Shown here: positions 42,209-50,542 of the stretch, in pieces
Layout of the letters: every line of letters begins with the position of its first letter
Numbering within the stretch: the first letter of the stretch is position 1
The notes under the pieces: generated by a model
Databases searched by the model: none
What the model was told of the DNA's origin: nothing
Seen by the model: the letters and a program-made list of their open reading frames with translations, nothing else
Assembly (NCBI GenBank): GCA_030447685.1
Contig: JAUJOK010000016.1
Span: 1-64,000 of the forward strand
Direction: 5' to 3'
Source of the DNA: Armatimonadaceae bacterium
GTDB lineage: Bacteria > Armatimonadota > Armatimonadia > Armatimonadales > Armatimonadaceae
DNA length: 64,000 nucleotides
Translations under genes and position numbers: made by a program

Positions 42209-43518
42209 TTATCGGTCGTCCTGCGAGTTTTTATAGCCTTTTTCCGTCCGGCACGCTGCCCGCGCGTGCGCGTCCAGGCCCTCATACACCGCAAAGGTCG
42301 CGGCGGCATCGCGCATTCCGGCGGCGCTTTCCGCCGTCAGATAGATAACGTTCGTCTTCTTGAGGAAGTCATCGACATTAAGCGGCGACGAAAAGCGGGC
42401 GCATCCCGCCGTCGGCAGCGTATGGCCTGTCCGGCCAGATAGTCGCCGAGCGGAGCGGACGTGTGTTCTCAATCAGGACTGCGCCTGCATTGCGAATGCG
42501 CGGCAGCAGCGAACGGCTCCTGAACCATCAGGTGCAGATGTTCCGGCGCGTACAGCGAAGCGACCTCTGCCGCTTCTTCCAGCGAGCGTGTCCGCACGAC
42601 GAAGCCGCTGCGTCCCAGAGCCGCCCGGATCGTCTCAGCCCGCAGCAGTGCGGGCATCTGCGCCTCGATCTCTTCCACTACCGCGCCGGCGAAATCATCC
42701 GACGGCGTCACCACCACGGCAGAGCAGTGCGGGTCGTGCTCGGTCTGCGCCAGAATATCGGCGGCGGCGGCGGCGGGGTCGCCGGTGTCGTCCGCCAGCA
42801 CCAGCACTTCGCTGGGTCCGGCCAGCATATCGATGCCGACCGCGCCGTACACCAGTCGCTTCGCCAGATTAACATATAGATTACCCGGACCGACCACTTT
42901 ATCCACACGGGCCACAGTTTGCGTGCCGAAAGCGAGCGCGGCGATAGCCTGCGCGCCGCCGATACGGTAGACCGTTTCCACCCCGGCAACACGGGCAGCG
43001 GCGAGCGTCGCATCCGGCACGCGGCCATCACGGCCCGGCGGCGTGGCGACAGCGATTTCGGGCACACCGGCGACCACGGCGGGAAGCGCCGCCATAAGTA
43101 CGGTGGACGGGTACGCCGCCGTGCCCCCCGGAACATACACCCCGGCGCGCTCTACGGGACGCACAATCTGCCCGAGCATCTCGCCAGGCCGGGACGCATC
43201 CATCCAGGAAGTCCGCTTTTGCTGTTCATGGAACCGGCGGATTCGCTGTGCCGAAAGCTCCAGAACCGGCCACAGGTCCGTGGTCTGCACCCGGTCGGCG
43301 GCGGCGCTGATCTCGTCGTCCGGCACGCGCAATTCGTCCGCTTCGGGCCAGTCCCAGCGCCGCGTATATTCCCGCACCGCGTCGTCGCCGCGCGCCCGCA
43401 CGTCCTCGATAATACCCCGAACCGCCTCCTCCGCGCCGCGCGACGCCGGTTCCAGACGCGCCTCGAACGCGGCGGCCAGGATTGTCATGGCGTGCTCGCG
43501 GGTATCAAAGAACTGCAT
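42209..43518 (-). pseudogene. hisD: Histidinol dehydrogenase, several frameshifts near the 3' end
   Basis: Last two steps of histidine synthesis. The intact 5' frame includes VERAGVYVPGGTAAYPSTVLM, VYRIGGAQAIAALAFGT, VDKVVGPGNLYVNLAKR and AGPSEVLVLADD, then DILAQTEHDP with active-site Glu/His. From about 42510 the frame breaks at least three times within 110 bases. The pieces IRNAGAVLIENT, SAPLGDYLAGQ, and HTLPTAGCARFSSPLNVDDF with EGLDAHARA can be assembled in order into a normal C-terminus ending at 42209. The density of shifts in one spot points to a poor consensus, but a real lesion cannot be excluded. Confidence 0.88.
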
Positions 43519-43666
43519 AACGCCTCATTGTACCGACCGTAAATTCACCAAGTCAACGAGCAGGCGGTAAGCAAGCGCATTGAAGGTTCGGCTTTACAGC
43601 GCGGTCTTGTTGTTAGGGCTATCAATTTATGGTAACGTTCAGGTAAAAATGCAGGAGGTTGTTTTT

Positions 43667-44035
43667 ATGAAATCAGCACGAGCGGTTCTTGCCGCGCTTC
43701 TTTTATGCACCGTTGTGGGCGGCCTGGGCGTGGGCTGCAAAGGAACTAAGACCGACCGGATCAGCCGTCTCCTGGCCGATCCCGTAGCGTTCGCCTCGAA
43801 GGATGTCACCGTGGCCGGGCGGGTGACGAAGGTGTGGGACCCATCGCTGGGCTTTTTGAACATCGCCGCCTATCAGGTGGATGACGGCTCAGGCCGCATC
43901 TGGGTGCTCAGCCGCAACGGCGCACCGTCCGAAGGCCGCGAGGTCGGTCTCAAGGCGCGTGTCCGGCGCGATTTCAAGCTGGGCAACGAGGTTCTGGGCG
44001 CGGTGCTGAACGAAGTCGAGCGCCGGGAGCGGTAA
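43667..44035 (+). CDS. Small exported OB-fold-like protein
   Basis: 122 residues from ATG 43667, chosen because AGGAGG lies 8 bases upstream; the frame extends further but without a better start. KSARAVLAALLLCTVVGGLGVGC is a signal sequence whose final GVGC could be a poor lipobox, so it may be a lipoprotein. The mature part (DPVAFASKDVTVAGRVTKVWD...YQVDDGSGRIWVLSRNGAP...VGLKARVR) resembles small OB-fold domains found in periplasmic proteins. Function unknown. It is followed by a hairpin and a convergent gene. Confidence 0.7.
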   Translation: MKSARAVLAALLLCTVVGGLGVGCKGTKTDRISRLLADPVAFASKDVTVAGRVTKVWDPSLGFLNIAAYQVDDGSGRIWVLSRNGAPSEGREVGLKARVRRDFKLGNEVLGAVLNEVERRER

Positions 44036-44042
44036 TCGTATG

Positions 44043-44068
44043 GGGCGCACTCCTTCTGGAGTGCGCCC
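44043..44068. terminator. Hairpin between convergent genes
   Basis: GGGCGCACTCC pairs perfectly with GGAGTGCGCCC around a four-base loop. There is no T run on either side, so it is probably a weak bidirectional terminator. Confidence 0.6.
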
Positions 44069-44074
44069 GACCTT

Positions 44075-44731
44075 TCAGAGGCTTTCGGCGAACTGCGGCG
44101 TCTCCGTTTTCGGGTTAGGCTCCTCGCCGGGTTCACAGCGGAAACGGCCCAGGTCCAGCTCCGTGGAGGGCCGCACATCGGCTTTGAGCACCTTCTCCAT
44201 CTGCTCCAGCGCCACCCGGTTCTCTTCGAGAGTATTCGATGCCGTGCAGTCAGCGGGAACCAGCACATGGAAGTCGCGCATATAGGCATCGTTTGCCGTG
44301 AACAGCACGCAGATATTCCCCGCAAGACCCGTCAGGATCAGCGTCTTCACCTTCAGGTAGTCCAGCAGCGTATCCAGCGTCGTCGAGAAAAATCCGGAGT
44401 GCTTGGGCTTGAGAACGAAGTAATCGTCCTCGTCGGGCCGCAAAATCTCCACCAGGGGCTTGCCGGTAATGCCGTCTTCCAGGCAGTGGTCTACCAGTTT
44501 GTTGAAATCCGACTGCCACCGCCCGAAGTTGTCGTTCACATAGATAGCGGGAATCCCCTGCTTTCTCGCCCGCTGCTTCAGTGTCGCGATATTCTGCGCC
44601 ATCGGCAGCGCGTGTTCCAGCATAGCTTCGCCTTCCTCGAATTCCAGATCGTTGATAACGTCGATCAAAACGAGCGCGACATCCGCCTTGTCGGGAACGT
44701 TCCCATGCAGATCGTCATTCTTAGCGGGCAA
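44075..44731 (-). CDS. Isochorismatase-family cysteine hydrolase
   Basis: 218 residues. The catalytic triad of the family is visible: Asp in VLIDVINDL (about residue 24), Lys in VLKPKHSGFF (about 109) and Cys in LAGNICVLFTANDAY (about 141), with VPADCTAS following. Members hydrolyse nicotinamide, ureidoacrylate, N-carbamoyl compounds or isochorismate, and the substrate cannot be chosen from sequence. The C-terminal 30 residues are an acidic extension. It is divergent from the metal regulator gene and probably has its own promoter. Confidence 0.85.
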   Translation of the reverse strand: MPAKNDDLHGNVPDKADVALVLIDVINDLEFEEGEAMLEHALPMAQNIATLKQRARKQGIPAIYVNDNFGRWQSDFNKLVDHCLEDGITGKPLVEILRPDEDDYFVLKPKHSGFFSTTLDTLLDYLKVKTLILTGLAGNICVLFTANDAYMRDFHVLVPADCTASNTLEENRVALEQMEKVLKADVRPSTELDLGRFRCEPGEEPNPKTETPQFAESL

Positions 44732-44808
44732 TTTTGCTTTCCTTTCCGGGTGCGACGGCGGTTTCTCTGCTCATCTGCTTTCTACCCAAAAACGCGGCAG
44801 CTAAGGTT

Positions 44809-44867
44809 TTGCCCCCGCCCTGCCGATATGCTACAATAGAACTACAACATATGAACACTCTTTCATA
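44809..44867 (+). promoter_or_regulatory. Promoter and candidate operator of the cadC-like repressor gene
   Basis: TTGCCC (44809-44814), a 17-base spacer and TACAAT (44832-44837). A TATGAA-N6-TTCATA dyad (44850-44867) overlaps the start codon and resembles ArsR/SmtB-type operators. The predicted leader is only about seven bases. Confidence 0.55.
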
Positions 44868-45249
44868 CGATACGCTCGCCGTTCCGGCGGAGACGGACAT
44901 CTGCGACGTTCCCAGCATCGACGAGAACCGTGTCGCCGCACTCCGCCCCGATAATCTGCCGTTTGCGGAGGCATCCCGGCTCGGTGAGATTTTCGGTGCG
45001 CTGTCAGACCCGACGCGCCTGCGGCTGCTGGACGCGCTCGCGCGCGCGGGCGAACTGTGTGTCTGCGACCTGTGCGCGCTGCTCAACCTGCGCCAATCCA
45101 ATGTGTCCCATCAGCTTCGCCTGCTGCGGGCGCTGCGCCTGGTGAAGACCCGGCGGGCCGGGCGGCTCGTCTTTTATTCCCTGGACGACGACCATGTGCT
45201 GCGCCTGCTCCACGTCGGCCTGGATCATGTCCGTGAGGAAAGCTGCTGA
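44851..45249 (+). CDS. ArsR/SmtB-family metal-responsive repressor (CadC-like)
   Basis: 132 residues with a winged-helix domain: LGEIFGALSDPTRLRLLDALARAGELCVCDLCALLNLRQSNVSHQLRLLR. ELCVCDL is the alpha-3 metal-binding motif of CadC/ArsR sensors, and an N-terminal ICD supplies a further possible ligand. The C-terminal DDDHVLRLLHVGLDHVREE also carries Asp/His residues in the pattern of the alpha-5 zinc site. It probably senses Cd, Pb or Zn and represses itself and the metal ATPase that begins four bases after its stop codon. Confidence 0.9.
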   Translation: MNTLSYDTLAVPAETDICDVPSIDENRVAALRPDNLPFAEASRLGEIFGALSDPTRLRLLDALARAGELCVCDLCALLNLRQSNVSHQLRLLRALRLVKTRRAGRLVFYSLDDDHVLRLLHVGLDHVREESC

Positions 45250-45253
45250 TCGA

Positions 45254-47633
45254 ATGTCCACGAACCGTTCATCGCGCCAGATCGTCGAGGTGCCCTTCCC
45301 GGAAAGCGTTGTGCAGTCCTGTCCTTCGTGCGCTGACCGGCTGCTTTCGGCGGTTCGCGCCCTGCCCGGCGTCGCCGAGGCCGAGACGGACTCCGGCGGG
45401 GCGAAGCTGCGGCTGGCCGTGGATGCCGAACAGATCGAAGCCGCCGAGATAGCGCGCGAAGCCGAGCGTATCGGGGCGCGGCTGAGCGATGAATTCGGGC
45501 ACCGCACCTACCGCGTTCACGGCATGGACTGTACGAACTGCGCGGAATCCATTGAAAAGGCGGTATCCGCACTGCCGGGCGTGGTTTCCGCCTCGATCAA
45601 CTTTCCCACCGCAAAGCTGCGTGTCGAATATGCCAACGGCACGGCAGGCGTGGAACAGATCACGTCGCGCGCGGGCGCGCTGGGCTTTCGCGTCGAGGAT
45701 ACGGCGCGTGGTGCTGCGGAACCTGCCGACACGTCATCGTCGGCAGCGCTTCACCGGAAGCTGCTGTCCGCACCGGCGCGCGTCGCGCTGTCGGGCCTGC
45801 TGCTGCTGCTGGGCCTGATTCTGGAGCATGGCCTGCGCTCGGCGGGGCCGTGGGCGGACGGCGCGCTGGCGGCGAGTGTGGTGGTCGGCGGCTATCGGTT
45901 CGCGCTGGCCGGTCTGCGCGCGCTGCGTACTTTTTCCGTCGGCACGAACCTGCTGATGGCGCTGGCGGCAGTCGGCGCGGCGATTATCGGCCACTGGGAA
46001 GAGGCGGCGGCGGTCGTGTTTTTATACGCGCTGGGCGAGGCGCTGGAGGGCGCGGCCATGGAGCGCACCCGCCGCTCCCTGAGCGCGCTGATCGAGGCCG
46101 CGCCGAACGAGGCGCGGGTGCGCCGTCCCGACGGTCGGGAAGAGATGATTCCCGCCGCATTACTTTCGCTCGGCGACGTGATTCTGGTCGAACCGGGCGC
46201 GAAGATTGCTGCCGACGGGCGTGTGTGCGAGGGAGTCTCCGCCGTGGCGGAGGCGGCGATAACCGGCGAGTCACTGCCGCGCTCGAAAGCGCCCGGCGAC
46301 ACCGTGTACGCCGGTTCCGTGAACGGCAACGGCGCGCTGGCGGTGGAGGTGACGGCGGCGGCTACCGACTCGACACTGGCGCGTATTCTGCATCTGGTGG
46401 AAGAGGCGCAGGCGCAGAAGGCTCCGACGCAGGCGCTGGTGGAGCGATTCGGGCGCATCTATACGCCGCTGGTTATCGCCGCTGCCATCGGGCTTGCCGT
46501 CATCGGCCCATTCGTTTCGCCGGGGCAGGACTGGCTGTACCGTGCGCTCACACTGCTGGTCGTTTCCTGCCCCTGCGCGTTGATTATCGCGACCCCGGTA
46601 GCCTATGTCTCGGGTATTGCCCGCGCGGCGCGCGGCGGCGTTCTGGTAAAAGGGGGCGCGTTTTTAGAAGCCCTCGCGGGTGTGCGCCACGCCGCGCTGG
46701 ACAAGACGGGCACAATGACGCAGGGCAAGCCGCAGGTGACGCGCGTTCATGCTCTGATGGGGAGCGAAGACGATCTGCTGGCGCTCGCGGCATCCGTGGA
46801 GCGGCGCTCCGAGCACCCGCTGGCCGATGCGGTGGTGCGTGAAGCCGAACGGCGCGGCGTTCCCTTTCACGAGGCGCGGAATGTGCTGAGCCTGCCGGGG
46901 AGGGGGCATTTCCGCTACCCTAAATGACGCAACCGTTCTTATTGGCACGCCGGAACTGCTTCGGGAGCAGGGAATCGCTCTTGATGCGACCCGCGACATT
47001 GGGGACAGCAACGGGGTAACACGCCTTTTCGTGGCCTGCGGCGGCGTTCTCCACGGGGTTTTTGACGGTGGCGGACGAAGCGCGCCCGGAAGCCGCTCGA
47101 GGCAGTCGCCGCTCTCCAAAGTCTGGGACTGTCCGCCACGATCCTCACCGGTGACAGCGCGGCGGCGGCGGCAAAATCGGGCAGGCGGCAGGAATCGCCG
47201 ACGTGCGCGCGAGCCTGCTGCCGGAAGATAAGCTGGCGGCGGTACGGAACTCGCGGCCCGGCCCGGCGGCGTCATCTTTATCGGGGACGGTATCAACGAT
47301 GTGCTCGCGCTGGCGGCGGCGACGGTCGGGGTGGCGATGGGTTCGGGCGGAACGGCGGCGGCCCTTGAAGCCGCCGATGCCGCGCTGATGTCGGATGACC
47401 TGCTGCGCCTGCCCTGGGCGGTGCGGCTGGCGCGGGCCACTCGGAGCATTGTCCGGCAGAACGTGATCATCTCGCTCGGCGCGGTAATCGTGCTCCTATC
47501 AACCACGGTCACGGGCTTTCTCTCATTGCCCCTCGGCGTTCTGGGGCACGAAGGAAGCGCGCTGATCGTCATTCTGAACGGCATGCGGCTCTTGTCGCCG
47601 CGCACGGTGCGGCTCGACAAAAACACCGGATAG
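45254..47633 (+). pseudogene. P1B-type heavy-metal exporting ATPase (CadA/ZntA-like), frameshifted
   Basis: From ATG 45254 the intact frame contains two heavy-metal domains (CPSC, degenerate, near residue 20; GMDCTNCAES near residue 95), membrane helices, TGES, the metal-transport motif SCPC and the phosphorylation motif DKTGTMTQG. It breaks near 46905. Downstream, NDATVLIGTPELLREQG, TVADEARPEA, LTGDSAAAAAK, IGQAAGIADVRASLLPEDK and FIGDGINDVLALA appear in successive frames, followed by the final helices ending at 47633. At least four single-base shifts separate them. The corrected protein would be about 790 residues and would export Cd, Zn or Pb. It is co-transcribed with the repressor. Confidence 0.9.
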
Positions 47634-47761
47634 CTCCGCCGTCGGTGGGCTTGGCTCCCTGTCCTGCAGGCTGTGCGTGTTGGGCCTATAAGCGTGTCCA
47701 GTATGGCAATCTGCTTGCTGGAGCGGCATAATGACAGTGTTGGTGTGTATAAGGAGAGAGC

Positions 47762-48301
47762 GTGTCCGAAGCCTTACTCAGCAGAATTAGACAACTGATA
47801 CCTCCACCAGCAGCGCCGGTCGGTACAGGCACACCGGACAAATGGCAGAGCGTCGAGCAAGCTCTTGGCACGACGCTTCCCCTGGACTATAAGCAATTCA
47901 TTGATACCTATGGCACTGGCTGGTTTGCCGGTTACATCGCCCTTATCAGTCCGTTCTATGAAGAATGGCCCCTGTTGGAGTTCAAAGATGAGATTCTGAA
48001 TCTGTACGAGTGGCGTAAAGAAGAGTTTCCCGAAGGCAGGCCGCCCTTTCCCACGTATCCGGAACCAGGGGGGTTGTTGCCTTGGGGAGTAGATGAAAAT
48101 GGTGGTGCGTTCTTCTGGCGTACAACAGGGCATCCCGAGGAATGGACGACTGTAGTACTTAATGCCGACTACGATGATGTTTACGACGAGTACCCGACTT
48201 CGCTCACATCTTTTCTAACCGGTCTATTGGAAGGAACGATAGTGGTTTCGCGCTTCCCGCCGGACTTGGACCTACAAAGTTTTCGCCAGTTCGAAAGCTG
48301 A
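47762..48301 (+). CDS. SMI1/KNR4 (SUKH)-family protein
   Basis: 179 residues starting at GTG, with AAGGAGAG just upstream. Family features are WQSVEQALGTTLPLDYKQFIDTYG, with the typical Leu-Pro-x-x-Tyr followed by a YG, then LLPWGVDENGGAFFW and the C-terminal LTSFLTGLLEG. SUKH proteins are often immunity proteins against polymorphic toxins, but orphan members also exist. No toxin gene is next to it, so its role is open. Confidence 0.85.
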   Translation: MSEALLSRIRQLIPPPAAPVGTGTPDKWQSVEQALGTTLPLDYKQFIDTYGTGWFAGYIALISPFYEEWPLLEFKDEILNLYEWRKEEFPEGRPPFPTYPEPGGLLPWGVDENGGAFFWRTTGHPEEWTTVVLNADYDDVYDEYPTSLTSFLTGLLEGTIVVSRFPPDLDLQSFRQFES

Positions 48302-48712
48302 GGTGAAGATGATTCAGAAATTGTGTTGTCGTCGGCACTGCCTGGTTCTATGGCCGGTAAAGTCCCGCCTCTGGTGTCCCTCGTCGAAAATTTTTTGCGC
48401 CGACATTAAAATCAGGTTTAGCGGCGTTTTCAGTCCGGTATAAGTACGGTGACACTGAAAGGAAGGTAAACGCCAATGGACTGGTAAGCGACACGCTTGC
48501 TACGAAACGAGGCATACCAACAGTTCGAGCGTGTCATTTCTGTGCGGGGACCCGCATTCGGGTGTACCGTGGTTTGAGGCGAAGCCCTCGGCGCTACGAT
48601 AGCGTGCCGGGGGCTTTGCCGTGCTTGTCGCGGCCTTTGAGGGTATACTGTTCACCGGGTATACCCCGCCGTAAGCGTTTCCCCCACGGAGACGCTGGGA
48701 GGAAAGACCAAG
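48302..48712. other. Intergenic region upstream of the ABC exporter
   Basis: About 410 bases with no convincing protein gene. It contains several short GC-rich hairpins around 48545-48620 and a dyad at 48641-48666. A minus-strand frame at 48500-48835 is a shadow of the ABC gene with no protein features. A small RNA is possible but not supported by a known motif. Confidence 0.5.
48641..48666. promoter_or_regulatory. Dyad upstream of the ABC exporter operon
   Basis: GGGTATAC and GTATACCC form a perfect 8-base inverted repeat around 10 bases, 46 bases before the exporter start codon. The spacing and symmetry suggest a regulator-binding site. Confidence 0.45.
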
Positions 48713-50530
48713 GTGAAACTCCTTGCCCGATTCATCCGGGAACTGCGTCCCTATGTCAGGACGATGATTATCGTCGGTTTTCTGACCGTCTGCAACGCAA
48801 TTCTCTCGCTGCAAATCCCCGCTATCATCGGTCATCTATTCAACCGTCTGACTGCCGGACAGCCCATCAACCTTGCCCTGACCTTCGCGACAATTATGGG
48901 TATCGCCGCCGCTTCCGGCGCGGTCGGCTTCGGAATGAGCGTGCTGGTAACCTATCTGGGGCAGCGGTTCATGTACGACATGCGCCGCAAGCTGTACGGC
49001 CATCTCCAGAACCTGTCGCAGGGCTTCTTCGAGAAAGCACAGACGGGAAAACTGGTGGCGACCATAGTGAACGATGTCGGCCAGGTGAACCAGCTTATTA
49101 CCTCCGGCTTCGTTACCGTCATTCAGGACGGCGTCACCCTGGCGGGCGTCCTTTTTCTGATCTTCCGGGAAGACCCCCGGCTATCTCTCCTGGCGCTGTC
49201 CGTGTACCCGGTCTATGTTGTCAACTACTATCTCACCCGTCAGCGTCTGAGCGAGAACGCCGCCAAGATCAGCGAACTGCGCGGCGTCATCCTTTCCGAC
49301 CTTCAGGAAAAGCTGGCGGGCGTTCAGGTTGTCAAGTCGTATGCTCAGGAACGGGCCGAGGTGCGAAACTATACGTCGCTGAACCGGGACAACCTGAACC
49401 TGAACGTCAATCAGAGCAAGATGGGCACGGGCTTGTGGGCGCGGGCGGAGTTTATCGGCGCTATCGGAACGGCCATCATTTTATGCGTGGGCGGCAACGC
49501 CGTCATCAATGGCACCATGCGCGCTGGGGACCTGGTAGCGTTTCTGATTCTTGCGACGACCTATCTGTATGCGCCGACCGTGCGGCTGATCCAGATGAAC
49601 GACCAGATCGCACGGACCCAGGCGGGCTTGAACCGTATCTTCACCCTTCTGGATACGCCGCCCGCCGTGCAGAACGACCCGAAGGCCCCGGAACTGCCCA
49701 CGATTGCCGGTCAGGTTCGGTATGAAGACGTCTGGTTCGCGTATGAGCCGGAACAGTATGTTCTGAAAGGGATTGATCTGGCTATCGAGCCGGGCCAGAT
49801 GATTGCCTTCGTCGGCGGCTCGGGTTCCGGCAAAACGACGATGATCAGCCTTCTGAGCCGCCACTACGACGCGACGAAGGGCCGCATCACCATCGACGGT
49901 AAGGATGTGCGGGAAATCAATCTGGAAAGTCTGCGCCGCCAGATCGGGGTCGTGCTTCAGGAAAGCATCCTTTTCCACGCGACCGTGCGCGAAAACCTGC
50001 GCTACGGGCGGCTGGAAGCGACGGACGCCGAGATCGAGGAGGCGGCGCAGGCGGCCAATATCCATCACGTCATCGAGGCGCTGCCGGAAGGCTACAACAC
50101 CAAGATCGGCGAGGAGGGCGTCAAGTTCTCCGTCGGCGAAAAACAGCGCATCGCCATCGCCCGTGCGCTGCTTGCCGACCCGCGCATTCTGGTGCTGGAC
50201 GAAGCGACCAGTTCGCTGGATTCCGAAACCGAATCTCTAATTCAGGACGCGCTGGACACGCTGATGAAGGGGCGGACGAGCTTTGTTATTGCCCACCGCC
50301 TGTCCACCATCGTCAAAGCCGATAAGATCGTCGTCATGGAACTGGGCGAGATCAAGGAGATGGGAACGCACGCGCAGCTTATCGAGCACGGCGGCATCTA
50401 TGCGCGCCTGTACGCCGAGCAGTTCCGCGCCGAACTCGAAGCCGCCGGTGATACGCACACGGAAAACGGTGTTTATCCCGCAGACGGTGCCCGGCCTGCA
50501 GACGGTGTCCGTCCTGTGGCCGCCGCATAA
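48713..50530 (+). CDS. Heterodimeric ABC exporter, subunit with canonical Walker B
   Basis: 605 residues, GTG start. The N-terminal six-helix transmembrane domain (about residues 1-310) precedes a nucleotide-binding domain with Walker A FVGGSGSGKTTM (about 370-381), the Q-loop VVLQESI, and Walker B ILVLDEATSSLD with the catalytic Glu. The signature motif is degenerate, FSVGEKQR instead of LSGGQ. It ends in a short Pro/Asp-rich repeat (PADGA, PADGV). The second half-transporter starts 12 bases downstream. Together they form a multidrug or lipid exporter of the TM287/288 or BmrCD type; the substrate is unknown. Confidence 0.92.
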   Translation: MKLLARFIRELRPYVRTMIIVGFLTVCNAILSLQIPAIIGHLFNRLTAGQPINLALTFATIMGIAAASGAVGFGMSVLVTYLGQRFMYDMRRKLYGHLQNLSQGFFEKAQTGKLVATIVNDVGQVNQLITSGFVTVIQDGVTLAGVLFLIFREDPRLSLLALSVYPVYVVNYYLTRQRLSENAAKISELRGVILSDLQEKLAGVQVVKSYAQERAEVRNYTSLNRDNLNLNVNQSKMGTGLWARAEFIGAIGTAIILCVGGNAVINGTMRAGDLVAFLILATTYLYAPTVRLIQMNDQIARTQAGLNRIFTLLDTPPAVQNDPKAPELPTIAGQVRYEDVWFAYEPEQYVLKGIDLAIEPGQMIAFVGGSGSGKTTMISLLSRHYDATKGRITIDGKDVREINLESLRRQIGVVLQESILFHATVRENLRYGRLEATDAEIEEAAQAANIHHVIEALPEGYNTKIGEEGVKFSVGEKQRIAIARALLADPRILVLDEATSSLDSETESLIQDALDTLMKGRTSFVIAHRLSTIVKADKIVVMELGEIKEMGTHAQLIEHGGIYARLYAEQFRAELEAAGDTHTENGVYPADGARPADGVRPVAAA

Positions 50531-50542
50531 CAGCAAACGATT

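Noticed and set aside
45850-46842. A 330-codon plus-strand frame overlapping the metal ATPase
   Set aside because: It is a frame shadow of the ATPase, which has all P-type motifs in the other frame.
48500-48700. 6S, tmRNA or SRP RNA in the gap before the exporter
   Set aside because: Hairpins exist, but no conserved core of these RNAs could be found on either strand.
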